The position numbers and the translations under genes are program-made. Below are positions 9,928-19,134 of a stretch of DNA of 62,218 bases, piece by piece. The notes below the pieces were generated by a model, which saw only the letters and a list, made by a program, of their open reading frames with translations, was not told the DNA's origin and did not search any database. This DNA is from Oscillospiraceae bacterium (lineage in GTDB: Bacteria > Bacillota > Clostridia > UBA1381 > UBA9506): NCBI GenBank assembly GCA_015068935.1, contig SVJO01000006.1, positions 1 to 62,218 on the forward strand. Direction: 5' to 3'. Numbering within the stretch: position 1 is the stretch's first letter; each line of letters begins with the position of its first letter.

Positions 9928-10539
9928 ATGATTTCATATATTATTTCACGGATTATGACGCGTTTATCTCTAAAGTCAATCAGAAACTCCAAAATAGATA
10001 AAAAGGCTAAACTTATAGGTAAAGTAAGTGTTATAAACTCTCAGATAGGCAGATATACTTACATTAGTAATAACAGTGCAGTAATAAATACAGAAATCGG
10101 TTCTTTTTGTTCAATTGCGTCAGGTTGTTCGATAGGCGGTGCCTCTCACCCCTCCGACTGGATGTCAACGTCCCCTGTTTTCCACAGCGGACGCAACGTC
10201 TTTATGAAAAACTTTTCATCTCATCCATTTAACCCATACAAGAAATCAATAATAGGAAATGACGTATGGCTTGGACTGCGTGTTTTCGTCAAAGCAGGCG
10301 TAAAAATCGGGGACGGAGCAATAATCGGCATGGGAAGTATAGTAACTAAAGACGTCCCGCCATATGAAATATGGGCAGGAAATCCTGCAAGAAAAATTAG
10401 TGACCGTTTTGATAACGAAACAAAAGAAAAACTCTTAGCGCTTAATTGGTGGGAGCTTGATGAAAAGAATCTAAAAGAGCTTGCCAAATCTGCAAATGAT
10501 GTTAATAAATTACTTCATGAAACGGAGAATTCCAAATGA
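9928..10539 (+). CDS. Left-handed beta-helix (hexapeptide) acyltransferase
   Basis: The 203-residue protein has several hexapeptide-repeat turns and the C-terminal signature GNDVWLG, GDGAIIGMGSIVTKDVPPYEI and WAGNPAR, typical of CatB/xenobiotic or sugar O-acetyltransferases that work as trimers. The HPSDW-type region near residue 70 would hold the catalytic His. The start at 9928 follows GAGGTG with 6 bases of spacing. It overlaps the next glycosyltransferase gene by 4 bases, so both probably modify the same surface glycan or glycoconjugate; that role is inferred from context. Confidence 0.88.
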   Translation: MISYIISRIMTRLSLKSIRNSKIDKKAKLIGKVSVINSQIGRYTYISNNSAVINTEIGSFCSIASGCSIGGASHPSDWMSTSPVFHSGRNVFMKNFSSHPFNPYKKSIIGNDVWLGLRVFVKAGVKIGDGAIIGMGSIVTKDVPPYEIWAGNPARKISDRFDNETKEKLLALNWWELDEKNLKELAKSANDVNKLLHETENSK

Positions 10540-11699
10540 GAATTTTACATGTTTGCCTGAGCAGTTTTTATAATGATAATTACAGCTATCAGGAAAATAT
10601 ACTTCCTAAATATCACAAAGCAGACGGAAATGATGTTTATATACTTTCTTCTATCTTTGCCCTTGATGAAAACGGAAAGTCAAAATATTTCCCCGGAGCA
10701 ACAACATACATAAACGAGCATGGTATTGAGGTGTCAAGAATTGAGTATGTATATAACATCCCCCTGTTCCATACGCTTCGTCTTTATAAAAATACATATG
10801 AAACAATCGAAAAATATGCTCCTGACATAATTTTCATTCACAATATTCAGTTTTTAGATATAAAGGAAATTGTCAGGTATATAAAAAAGCATCCTCACGT
10901 AAGAGTCTATGCTGACAATCACTGTGATTTTTTCAACAGTGCTTCAACATGGATTTCAAAGAATATACTCCATAAAATAATATGGAAACACTGCGCTAAA
11001 TTAATTGAACCTTATGTAACAAAATTTTATGGGGTCCTTCCTGCAAGGGTTGACTTTTTGAAGGATGTTTACGGTATGCCCCAGAATAAAGTTGAGCTTT
11101 TGGTCATGGGAGCAGATGACGAAAAGGTCTATGAAGCTAAAGGCGGAAATTTCAGAAAGACCATTCGGGAAAAATACGGAGTAAAAGATGATGAATTTCT
11201 GATAATCACCGGCGGTAAAATTGACTTTAACAAGCCTGAAACACTTACACTTATGAGCGCTGTACAAAGCCTCGGAAAAAAAGTAAAACTGCTTCTTTTC
11301 GGCTCAGTAGTTGCAGGCTTGAAAGAAGAATTTGACAGACTCATCAAGCACGAAAATATTATATATATAGGCTGGATTAATTCATCTGATGTTTATAAAT
11401 ATTTTGCAGCATCTGACCTTGGATTTTTCCCCGGTAAGCACTCTGTTCTGTGGGAACAGGCTATTGGCATGGGACTTCCGTGTGTATTCAGAAAAATTGA
11501 AGGCTTTACGCATGTTGATATTGGAGGAAATTGTGTTTTCATTGATAATGCAGATGAACAATCTCTTATAAATATGATTAGAGCTATCAGCAGCGATAAA
11601 CCGTTTTACAGAAAGATGCTAAGTGCTGCACAGGAAAAAGGCATGAAAGAATTTTCATACAAAGACATATCAAAAAGAAGTATCATTAAAGGGGTGTAG
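10536..11699 (+). CDS. Glycosyltransferase, family 4-like (GT-B)
   Basis: The 387-residue protein has an N-terminal Rossmann-like part starting MRILHVCLSSF and a C-terminal part with GGKIDFNKP and EQAIGMGLPCVFRK, resembling the donor-binding half of GT-B glycosyltransferases. Donor and acceptor are unknown. The start ATG overlaps the stop of the acyltransferase gene (ATGA), which indicates translational coupling. No further polysaccharide genes follow; the next feature is a dispersed repeat and a strong terminator. Confidence 0.85.
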   Translation: MRILHVCLSSFYNDNYSYQENILPKYHKADGNDVYILSSIFALDENGKSKYFPGATTYINEHGIEVSRIEYVYNIPLFHTLRLYKNTYETIEKYAPDIIFIHNIQFLDIKEIVRYIKKHPHVRVYADNHCDFFNSASTWISKNILHKIIWKHCAKLIEPYVTKFYGVLPARVDFLKDVYGMPQNKVELLVMGADDEKVYEAKGGNFRKTIREKYGVKDDEFLIITGGKIDFNKPETLTLMSAVQSLGKKVKLLLFGSVVAGLKEEFDRLIKHENIIYIGWINSSDVYKYFAASDLGFFPGKHSVLWEQAIGMGLPCVFRKIEGFTHVDIGGNCVFIDNADEQSLINMIRAISSDKPFYRKMLSAAQEKGMKEFSYKDISKRSIIKGV

Positions 11700-11825
11700 C
11701 AAAATGCACACACCACACAAGGCAAAGAAATTACATAATAAAGCCATTTAATTAAAACAAAAAGTGTGAAATGAAGGAAAACTTAATGTTAAAATTCGTC
11801 GTTTGACGAATTTCTATCAAAAAAA

Positions 11826-11946
11826 GCCTTGTGTTTTGAACAAACTTCGCCTCTCGGCGTACCTATGTACGCCTTCGGGCAACCTGACAATACCTATATA
11901 CAGGTATTGTCAGCTCAGTTTGTCCAATCTGTGCTATTTTTCGTCC
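11826..11946 (-). repeat. Dispersed intergenic repeat, copy 1
   Basis: On the minus strand this matches the sequence at 18918-19022 over most of its length. Shared blocks are TTGGAC-AACT, GAAGGCGTAC and AAGTTT-TCAAAA-ACAAGGC. Copy 1 carries an extra 11-bp hairpin at 11886-11913 (TGACAATACCT and its complement). The GGCGTAC hairpin is kept in both copies, with a wobble change in copy 2. It lies downstream of the glycosyltransferase gene. Confidence 0.7.
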
Positions 11947-11952
11947 ACCCCA

Positions 11953-11999
11953 AAAAGGAGCTGTAGCAAAATGATTTCATTTTGCTACAGCTCCTTTTT
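11953..11999. terminator. Bidirectional terminator between glycosyltransferase and cca
   Basis: A nearly perfect 23-bp inverted repeat (AAAAAGGAGCTGTAGCAAAA and its complement) has a short loop, with A-tracts and T-tracts at its ends. It includes the last codons of the convergent cca gene. Confidence 0.92.
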
Positions 12000-13334
12000 G
12001 TACATAGCAATAGTTTGCTTTAGCGCCTCGTCCTTACTGACTCCTGCAAGACGCAGGTTGTGTGCATATTCCAATAATTTTTTATAGCTTTCTCCGGGCT
12101 CAATTCCCTCTTTTATTAAGTCCTTTCCTTCAACATATGGTCTTGACATATATTCATTATAAATTTTAAGTCGCTCTTTTAGAAAAATTTCATTTTCATT
12201 ATTTTCAGGTCTTGGAATTTTACCGAATCTGTCCGATGCACTAAGCTCTAGCAGATCAATCGGAAAAAAAGTTTTGTCAAACAATTTGTTTGTTGCTTTT
12301 ATGCCTGACTTATCTGCCGCCATTTTATTCGGGCGCATATGGAGCTCAGTTAGGTTAACTACATATTTTATCAGATTTTTTTCAGATGTGATTCTTTGCA
12401 GAAATTCCACGATGACAGGAACTCCGTTAATTTCGTGATTATAGGAACGCAAAACTCCATTTATACTCTCTGTACTTATAGGTTTCCCAAAGTCATGACA
12501 AAGGGCTGCTATCATAAACCAAAGCGGTTTTTGAGCATTATCCCTTCTCTTTGCCGCCTCATCAAGAACCATCATTGTATGGTTCCATACGTCTCCTTCC
12601 TTATGATAGAGCTTGCTTTGCTCCGCTCCAATCAGACTATAGACCTCACGAAACCAAAAACCCAGTGCATCTGCTTTTCTTAAGTTTTCAAAAAACAAAG
12701 ACGGTTTTTCTGCCTTTAAGAGAGCCTTCTTCATCTCGTCAAAAACTCTTTCCTTTGAAAGCTGTGTCAAATCCATTTTTTTACACAAAGCAATGGTTTC
12801 TTCAGCAATTTCAAATTCAAAACGCGACGCAAACTGTGCTCCTCTTAAAACACGCAGCGGGTCCTCGGCAAACGACTTGTTATTTACATGGCGGATAACA
12901 CCTTTTTTAATATCCTCCATTCCGCCGAAATGGTCAACTATTTCTCCCGTTAATACATTTTTCATTATTGCATTAACAGTAAAATCTCTTCTCCCCGCTG
13001 CTTTTTCTGTTCCTATATGCGGCGCGGTGTCAATTTTAAAATCTTTGTGTCCCATTCCCAGTGCGTATTCTTTTCTGGGCATTGCAAAGTCAACATTAAG
13101 TCCTTTAAGGTTATATATTCCAAAACTTTTTCCTATCTCAATCCGCTCGCCTGCTGAATCTAAAATCTTTTCAAGCGTGTCACACTCAATGCCGTGTATT
13201 TCAATATCTATATCATCATTTTCTATCTGCATCAGCTCATCTCGGACATATCCTCCGACATAATAAGCTGTTCCGCCTTTTTTGCTTACAGCTTGAGCTA
13301 TTTCCTTTATGATGTTTTCTCTGCCAGAATCCAT
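11985..13334 (-). CDS. cca: CCA tRNA nucleotidyltransferase with HD domain
   Basis: The enzyme adds or repairs the CCA end of tRNAs. The class II nucleotidyltransferase motif is visible near the N-terminus (YYVGGYVRDELM, with the acidic pair D-D-I-D-I-E a little later), along with RDFTVNA and LRVLRGAQFASRF. An HD domain with CHDFGKP follows. Length is about 449 residues. The ATG at 13334 is preferred over GTG at 13346; the ribosome binding site is weak (GGTG). Its 3' end lies inside the bidirectional terminator. Confidence 0.92.
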   Translation of the reverse strand: MDSGRENIIKEIAQAVSKKGGTAYYVGGYVRDELMQIENDDIDIEIHGIECDTLEKILDSAGERIEIGKSFGIYNLKGLNVDFAMPRKEYALGMGHKDFKIDTAPHIGTEKAAGRRDFTVNAIMKNVLTGEIVDHFGGMEDIKKGVIRHVNNKSFAEDPLRVLRGAQFASRFEFEIAEETIALCKKMDLTQLSKERVFDEMKKALLKAEKPSLFFENLRKADALGFWFREVYSLIGAEQSKLYHKEGDVWNHTMMVLDEAAKRRDNAQKPLWFMIAALCHDFGKPISTESINGVLRSYNHEINGVPVIVEFLQRITSEKNLIKYVVNLTELHMRPNKMAADKSGIKATNKLFDKTFFPIDLLELSASDRFGKIPRPENNENEIFLKERLKIYNEYMSRPYVEGKDLIKEGIEPGESYKKLLEYAHNLRLAGVSKDEALKQTIAMYKKEL

Positions 13335-13367
13335 CTTGTTCACCACACATATTACGATTAATATTTT

Positions 13368-13835
13368 TTATATCTTAAGTCTGTACAATCTTTCCTCAGG
13401 CGAGTCACCGTTAAAAGTCTTAACATTTTCTATAAATTCCCATCCGAATTTTTCATAAAGCCCAACGTGGCTTGTGTATAAAAACAGCTCATTTAATCCT
13501 GCAAGGCGGGCATTTTCACGGACTGTTTCCATCATGGCTCTGCAAACCTGTCTGCCCCTGTATGCTTCATCAACATATACATTAATAAGCCATGGATATA
13601 TATCGGGTCTGCCGAACAGGTCATCATTCATTGAAAGCTGATACATTCCAACTGGCTCGCCATCTGACAATGCCACAAAAGTCTGAGGGAGTCTGTCTCT
13701 GCATATTGAGTGTTTAAAAAGATATGCGACTGCCTCCATGCTTTTAGAGTTCTTTTTTCCCCACCAGTTATAGTTCCACTTTACTATTTTTTCAAAAATA
13801 TCATTTTCGCAGGTTTCCAATCGAATTATTTCCAT
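13368..13835 (-). CDS. GNAT-family N-acetyltransferase
   Basis: The 155-residue protein has the GNAT acetyl-CoA binding segment VYVDEAYRGRQVCRAMM and the later LYTSHVGLYEKFGW strand-helix. It lies 33 bases upstream of cca on the same strand. The substrate is not evident. Confidence 0.85.
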   Translation of the reverse strand: MEIIRLETCENDIFEKIVKWNYNWWGKKNSKSMEAVAYLFKHSICRDRLPQTFVALSDGEPVGMYQLSMNDDLFGRPDIYPWLINVYVDEAYRGRQVCRAMMETVRENARLAGLNELFLYTSHVGLYEKFGWEFIENVKTFNGDSPEERLYRLKI

Positions 13836-13931
13836 ATCATTTTCTCCGTAATTTATTTATTAGTAATTATACCACAATATTAAAAAAAAGCAAGAAATAT
13901 CATAATCTCTGAATTTGAGGTTAAAATAGTG

Positions 13932-13960
13932 TTGACAAATAATTTGTTTTTTGCTATAAT
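13932..13960 (+). promoter_or_regulatory. Promoter of the aspS-gatA-gatB operon
   Basis: TTGACA (13932-13937) and TATAAT (13955-13960) are separated by 17 bases, placing the start near 13967 at the beginning of the T-box leader. Confidence 0.88.
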
Positions 13961-13966
13961 AATTAT

Positions 13967-14180
13967 TGGAGACTCGGCTTTTGTGGAAAGTCTGATAGGG
14001 AGAATGCGTCAGCGACTGGAAGCGCATTTGAGATGAGTAGTAAGCTTGGGAACACTCCGCATTTATACAATTTAATATTATAAAAGAGGACATTTAAAAA
14101 AATGTCAATGCGGGTGGCACCGCGGGTTAAATTATTGTTTACCCGTCCCGGAAATATTTTTATATTTCCGGGACTTTTTT
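13967..14180 (+). promoter_or_regulatory. T-box riboswitch with terminator, upstream of aspS
   Basis: The leader contains the conserved T-box sequence TGCGGGTGGCACCGCGGG at 14109-14126, which includes the antiterminator bulge that binds the tRNA acceptor end. A strong intrinsic terminator follows: a 13-bp stem starting GTCCCGG at 14145, closed at 14174 and followed by six T. Uncharged cognate tRNA should favour readthrough into the AspRS/GatCAB operon. I could not assign the specifier codon with confidence, so tRNA-Asp and tRNA-Asn both remain possible. Confidence 0.95.
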
Positions 14181-14230
14181 AATGTTAATAAACGTCTTTA
14201 ATCTAAAAAAAATATCAGGAGGTATATATC

Positions 14231-16309
14231 ATGTACAGAACTCTGATGTGTAATGATATTCGTGATGAACACATTAAAAAAACTGTTCAGCTTGCAGGCT
14301 GGGTTGATGTTATACGTGACCATGGCGGCGTTATATTTATCGACCTTCGTGACTGCACAGGAGTAACACAGGTTGTTATTCATAATGAAAAACTTCTCAA
14401 GGATGTAAACCGTGAAACTGTTATTTCAGTAAGCGGTATTGTTGAAAAACGCAGCAGCGAAACAGTCAATGAAAAAATTGATACAGGCAGTGTCGAGCTT
14501 ATCGCTGATACACTTACGGTTTTAGGCAAAAGCCAGAATATGCTCCCGTTTGATGTCCGTTCGTCAAGAGCAAGCAAAGACGAGCTCCGTCTTAAGTACC
14601 GCTATCTTGACCTTCGTAATCCTAAAAACCACGATAATCTTGTTAAACGTTCGCAGATTATCCGCCATTTAAGAAACAAAATGGAGGATAAAGGCTTTTT
14701 GGATATGCAGACTCCTATCCTTACGGCATCATCTCCCGAAGGCGCAAGAGACTTCCTTGTTCCGAGCCGTAAACATCCTGGTAAATTCTATGCTCTGCCC
14801 CAGGCACCTCAGCAGTTTAAACAGCTTTTGATGGTGTCAGGCTTTGACAGATATTTTCAGGTTGCGCCATGCTTCCGTGATGAAGATGCACGTGCTGACC
14901 GCTCACCTGGTGAATTTTATCAGCTTGACTATGAAATGGCATTTGCCACTCAGGAAGAAGTCTTAGATGTTTGTGAAGATGTTATCTATGACACATTCAA
15001 AAAGTTTTCAGATAAGAAAATAACTCCAAAACCGTTCCGCCGCATCACATATAAAGAAAGCATGATGAAATACGGAACAGATAAGCCAGACCTTCGTAAT
15101 CCGCTTATTATCTGTGACCTTACAGACTTTTTCAAAGACGTAAACTTCCCTGCTTTTAAAGATAAGCCCGTTTCAGGTATTGTAGCTGATTGTCAGGGTA
15201 AATCAAAAAAATTCTTTGAGGATTCGCTTAAGTTTGCAACATCTGCAGAAGTCGGTCTTGGCGGTCTTGGTTATATTACACTTAAAGAAGGTGTTTTCAC
15301 AGGACCTATTGCTAAATTCCTAAGCGATGAGAAAAAAGCTGAAATTATAAATATCACTGGTATTAAAGAGGGCGAAACTCTCTTCTTTATCTGTGATAAT
15401 AAAAAAGATGACACAGAGAAAAAAGCAGGTATGATTCGTACATGGCTTGCTAAGAAAGAACAGCTCGACTTGATTGATGAAAATTCTTTTGAGTTCTGTT
15501 TCATTGTAGATTTCCCAATGTATGAAATCGATGAAGAAACAGGCGAAACAATATTTACTCACAACCCATTCTCAATGCCCCAAGGCGGAATGGATGCTCT
15601 TTTAAACAAAGAGCCCACTGAAATTTTAGCTTATCAGTATGACTTAGTCGGAAATGGCATAGAGCTTGCCTCAGGTGCAGTAAGAAACCATGATATTGAT
15701 ATCATGAGAAAAGCATTTGAAATAGCAGGTTACCCTGAAGAGGAACTTAAAAAACGATTTAATGCACTTTACACCGCATTCCAATACGGCGCTCCCCCTC
15801 ATGCAGGTATGGCGCCAGGTATTGACCGTATGGTAATGCTTTTAACAGAAGAGGAAAAGATTCTTGACGTTATAGCCTTCCCGCTTAACGGTAATGCTCA
15901 GGACCTGCTCCTTGGTGCTCCAAGCGATGTTACAAACCAGCAGCTTGAAGATGTTCATCTTTTAGGAAGCGGAAGCGCTATAGCACAGCGTGAAAAAGGT
16001 GCAGTCACCTCTTCAAGACAGGCATCGGGAAAGCGCTCTACTTTCTCAAATGCGCAGCAGCTTAATCAGCTTTCGCTGACCGATGAAGAAGAAAGTATTG
16101 TCTCTGACATTTTCAAGGCTATGAAAGAAAAAGAAGAAATTCTAAAGAGCATATACACAGAAGATACTGAGCCAATGGTTCATGTAATGCCTATGACCAA
16201 TGTTTTGCGTGAAGATGTACGCAGTCAGCCGTTTACAAGGGAAAGCCTTTTAAAAGGCGCTCCTGAGCGCAGCGAGGACAGCTGGCAGGTACCAAGACTT
16301 GTAAAGTGA
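14231..16309 (+). CDS. aspS: Aspartyl-tRNA synthetase fused to GatC
   Basis: Residues 1 to about 590 are a bacterial-type AspRS with an N-terminal anticodon-binding OB fold, class II motif 2 (FRDEDARADRSPGEF), an inserted GAD-like domain and motif 3 (GMAPGIDRMVML). The protein is 692 residues, about 100 longer than usual. The extension from about residue 605 reads as GatC: LSLTDEE near 614, a helical segment, then PMVHVMPMTNVLREDV and SWQVPRLVK, the hallmarks of the third amidotransferase subunit. No separate gatC exists between it and gatA. The start follows AGGAGG and the gene is under T-box control. A fused, presumably non-discriminating AspRS feeding Asp-tRNA(Asn) to GatAB is inferred. 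Confidence 0.92.
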   Translation: MYRTLMCNDIRDEHIKKTVQLAGWVDVIRDHGGVIFIDLRDCTGVTQVVIHNEKLLKDVNRETVISVSGIVEKRSSETVNEKIDTGSVELIADTLTVLGKSQNMLPFDVRSSRASKDELRLKYRYLDLRNPKNHDNLVKRSQIIRHLRNKMEDKGFLDMQTPILTASSPEGARDFLVPSRKHPGKFYALPQAPQQFKQLLMVSGFDRYFQVAPCFRDEDARADRSPGEFYQLDYEMAFATQEEVLDVCEDVIYDTFKKFSDKKITPKPFRRITYKESMMKYGTDKPDLRNPLIICDLTDFFKDVNFPAFKDKPVSGIVADCQGKSKKFFEDSLKFATSAEVGLGGLGYITLKEGVFTGPIAKFLSDEKKAEIINITGIKEGETLFFICDNKKDDTEKKAGMIRTWLAKKEQLDLIDENSFEFCFIVDFPMYEIDEETGETIFTHNPFSMPQGGMDALLNKEPTEILAYQYDLVGNGIELASGAVRNHDIDIMRKAFEIAGYPEEELKKRFNALYTAFQYGAPPHAGMAPGIDRMVMLLTEEEKILDVIAFPLNGNAQDLLLGAPSDVTNQQLEDVHLLGSGSAIAQREKGAVTSSRQASGKRSTFSNAQQLNQLSLTDEEESIVSDIFKAMKEKEEILKSIYTEDTEPMVHVMPMTNVLREDVRSQPFTRESLLKGAPERSEDSWQVPRLVK

Positions 16310-16319
16310 GGTGTGCAGA

Positions 16320-17498
16320 ATGAAATATTATGCAGTAAAATGTGACGGCGGAAATATCGCCGTTGATGATACAATTCTTGTAAAAGATATTCTTTCTTGT
16401 GCCGGCTCTAAAATACTGAGCGGATTTAAGCCGCTTTTCAGTGCAGAAGCTGTTACAAGACTTGAAAACAAAGGATACAAAATCTCAGGAAAGACGCATG
16501 TCGGTGAATTCGGTCTTGACCTTGTCGGTGAATTTTCCTTCTTTGCAGAAAAAGAGCACGAGTTAAAAGGCGCTGCTGCTCAGCTTGTTTCAGAAGGCAG
16601 TGTAAAAGCCGCTCTCGGTGTTGATATGAACGGCTCTCCAAGACGTGCTGCTGCTCTTTCAAATGTTGATTTTCTTAAACCGACCTATGGCACAGTGTCC
16701 CGCTATGGTGTTATTTCATGTGCCGCATCAGGAGAGCAAATCGGTGTGTATGCACCTTGCGCTAAAGGAATAAAAGAAATCATGGAAATTATTTCAGGCC
16801 ACGATGAAAAAGACGGAACGAGCCTTAAAAATGAGAAATATGATTATTCAATCGGAGATATTTCGGGCAAAAAAGTTTGTATCATAAAAGAGCTTCTTGA
16901 AAACGCAGATGATACAGAAAAGAAAAAAGTGTTATCCTTTGCTGATTCTCTCCGTGCAGGCGGTGTAGAAGTCGAGGAAATTTCACTTGATATATTTGAT
17001 GTGGCAAATACGGCATGGCAGATTCTTATGACAGCAGAAACATGCAACAATGTTTCCCGCTATGACGGAGTTAAATACGGGCATCGTGCCAAACAGTATA
17101 AAAACATTGATGAGCTTTATGTAAATTCAAGGACAGAGGGTTTTAATTTCCTGACTAAAGCTGTTATTTTATATGGCTCAGATGTTTTATCAAAAAACCG
17201 CTATGATGACTGCTATGATAAGTCTTTAAAAGTACGTCGTGTGATAGCTGAAAAATTTGAAAAGCTCATGGAAAATTATGATGCAGTCCTGACTCCTGTA
17301 TGCTCAAAAGCATCATATGAAAGCTATGATATTTATGATGCATTTAATAAGGTTTTTGATGAGAGTGTTTTCACTTCAATTGCAAATCTTATAGGAATTC
17401 CCGCACTTACAACCTGCGGTGTTCAATTACTTTCAAAGCATTTTGGAGAAAGCATACTTTTAAGTCTTGCTGACTGTGCAGAAAGGAAGGGGAAATAA
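16320..17498 (+). CDS. gatA: GatA-like amidotransferase subunit, short and lacking the cis-Ser motif
   Basis: Homology to GatA is clear from GKTHVGEF, FLKPTYGTVSRYGVIS and the position between aspS and gatB. At 392 residues it is about 90 shorter than typical GatA. Lys22 (VKD) fits the catalytic lysine, and Ser106 in DMNGSPRRAA fits the nucleophile of DTGGSIRQPA. The glycine/serine-rich segment that carries the cis-serine (usually GGSSGGSAAA) is replaced by ELKGAAAQL. Glutaminase activity may therefore be altered or lost. The ATG at 16320 follows GAGGTG overlapping the aspS stop. The gene stops just before the gatB start codon. Confidence 0.82.
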   Translation: MKYYAVKCDGGNIAVDDTILVKDILSCAGSKILSGFKPLFSAEAVTRLENKGYKISGKTHVGEFGLDLVGEFSFFAEKEHELKGAAAQLVSEGSVKAALGVDMNGSPRRAAALSNVDFLKPTYGTVSRYGVISCAASGEQIGVYAPCAKGIKEIMEIISGHDEKDGTSLKNEKYDYSIGDISGKKVCIIKELLENADDTEKKKVLSFADSLRAGGVEVEEISLDIFDVANTAWQILMTAETCNNVSRYDGVKYGHRAKQYKNIDELYVNSRTEGFNFLTKAVILYGSDVLSKNRYDDCYDKSLKVRRVIAEKFEKLMENYDAVLTPVCSKASYESYDIYDAFNKVFDESVFTSIANLIGIPALTTCGVQLLSKHFGESILLSLADCAERKGK

Positions 17499-17499
17499 T

Positions 17500-18918
17500 A
17501 TGAACTATGAACTGGTTATCGGACTTGAAACTCATGTTGAGCTAAGTACCGAATCGAAAATATTCTGTTCATGCGGTGGTCATTCCTCGCCTAAAGAACC
17601 AAATGATTGTGTATGCCCTGCCTGCAGCGGCATGCCTGGTATGCTCCCCGTTATGAACAAGAAAGTTATTGAGCTTGCGGTTACTGCGGGGCTTATGCTG
17701 AATTGCGATATTAACAGATACACCACATTTGATAAGAAAAACTACTATTATCCCGACCTTCCGTGTGCGTATCAGATAACACAGCTAAACCACCCTATTT
17801 GTACAAACGGATGTGTTACTTTAAAGACCTCATCAGGAAACCGTGACATACGTATAAAACAGATTCATATGGAAGAAGATGCAGGCAAGCTCGTTCACGG
17901 CGCAAATGTATCTTATGTTGATTTTAACCGTACAAGTGTACCACTGATTGAGATTGTCACACAGCCTGATTTCAGAAGTGCAGAAGAGGTTGTGACATAC
18001 CTTAACAAACTCAAATCCATGTTCCGCTCAGGCGGTATCTCAGAATGTGAAGAAGGCGCTATGAGATGTGACGTAAACATCTCGGTAAGACCTGAAGGCA
18101 GTGAGGAATTCGGAGTTCGTACAGAAATCAAAAATATGAGTTCGTTTGAGGCGATTGACCGTGCAATACGATATGAGGCTCAGCGCCATATAGATGCGCT
18201 CGAATTCGAGACAGAAGAGCTCGTTCAGGAGACGAGACGTTTTGATGATGCAAGCGGCAAAACATTTGCAATGCGTAACAAAGAGACAGAGGCAGATTAC
18301 CGCTATTTCCCCGATGCTAATCTCATGCCTATTGTAATTTCAGATGAGTGGCTTGAAAAAATCAAGGAAAACAAGCCTGAGGCAGTTGATGAAAAGGCGG
18401 AAAATTACCGAGAGGCAGGTATTTCTGACAAGGAAATCGATATGCTTATTTCAAATAATAAAATAAGCAAGCTCTTAGATGATATCGTTTTAATGGGATG
18501 CAAGGCAAAAGATGCTGCCGCATGGATACTTACCGATTGTGCAGGAATACTCCGTAAAGACGGCAAAACATTAAATGACCTTACAATTACACCTCATAAA
18601 CTTTATTCAATTACAAAAATGGTTGATAGCGGTGAAATTAACCGTAATGCAGGCAAGAAAATTCTTATTGCGGTTATCGAAAATGATGTTGACCCGATTG
18701 CTTTCTGCAAAGAAAACGGTCTTGATAAGAAATTTGATTCCTCTGCAATTGAAACTGTAATAGATAAAGTAATCAGCGAAAACGCTCAGGCTGTTGCAGA
18801 TTTTAAAAATGGTAAGGTTAAGGCTCTTCAGGCATTATTCGGTGCCTGCATGAAAGAATTAAAGGGAGCGGGAGACCCTGCTCAGATTAAGGTATTGCTT
18901 GAAGAAAAATTAAGCTAG
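17500..18918 (+). CDS. gatB: Asp/Glu-tRNA amidotransferase subunit GatB
   Basis: GatB binds the misacylated tRNA and performs the kinase and amidation step. The N-terminal signature YELVIGLETHVEL, the cysteine cluster near residues 25-45 and CVCPACSGMPG, and the YYYPDLPCAYQITQ segment are all intact, and a C-terminal YqeY-like helical tail ends the 472-residue protein. The start at 17500 follows GGAAGGGG. It is the last gene of the T-box operon and is followed by a dispersed repeat. Confidence 0.96.
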   Translation: MNYELVIGLETHVELSTESKIFCSCGGHSSPKEPNDCVCPACSGMPGMLPVMNKKVIELAVTAGLMLNCDINRYTTFDKKNYYYPDLPCAYQITQLNHPICTNGCVTLKTSSGNRDIRIKQIHMEEDAGKLVHGANVSYVDFNRTSVPLIEIVTQPDFRSAEEVVTYLNKLKSMFRSGGISECEEGAMRCDVNISVRPEGSEEFGVRTEIKNMSSFEAIDRAIRYEAQRHIDALEFETEELVQETRRFDDASGKTFAMRNKETEADYRYFPDANLMPIVISDEWLEKIKENKPEAVDEKAENYREAGISDKEIDMLISNNKISKLLDDIVLMGCKAKDAAAWILTDCAGILRKDGKTLNDLTITPHKLYSITKMVDSGEINRNAGKKILIAVIENDVDPIAFCKENGLDKKFDSSAIETVIDKVISENAQAVADFKNGKVKALQALFGACMKELKGAGDPAQIKVLLEEKLS

Positions 18919-19022
18919 GGCGTAGAAAAATGCTCAAGTTGGACGAACTAAACCTACATTGCTCAGAAGAAGGCGTACGTCGGTGCGTAAAAAGGTGAAG
19001 TTTACTCAAAATACAAGGCAGG
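18918..19022 (+). repeat. Dispersed intergenic repeat, copy 2
   Basis: This matches copy 1 (11826-11946, minus). It begins at the gatB stop codon and ends near ACAAGGC. It lacks the extra hairpin of copy 1 but keeps the GGCGTAC stem, with compensating G-U pairs (GCGTAC against GTGCGT). Confidence 0.7.
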
Positions 19023-19050
19023 ATTTTCTCTGTAATTCCCTTAACACAAA

Positions 19051-19085
19051 ATGGTCTGTAAAAATACAAACTTTTTACAGACCAT
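19051..19085. other. 14-bp inverted repeat upstream of the ZIP gene
   Basis: ATGGTCTGTAAAAA (19051-19064) is repeated as its exact complement at 19072-19085 with a 7-base loop. There is no T-tract on the plus side, so it could be a gatB-side 3' stem-loop or an operator about 50 bases before the ZIP start. Confidence 0.6.
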
Positions 19086-19134
19086 TACATTATACATATT
19101 GTTTACTAAATAAAATCTAAGCGAGGTATTTTAT

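Noticed and set aside
12793-13263. 156-codon frame on the strand opposite cca
   Set aside because: It is antisense to the conserved catalytic domain of cca and has no ribosome site or homology.
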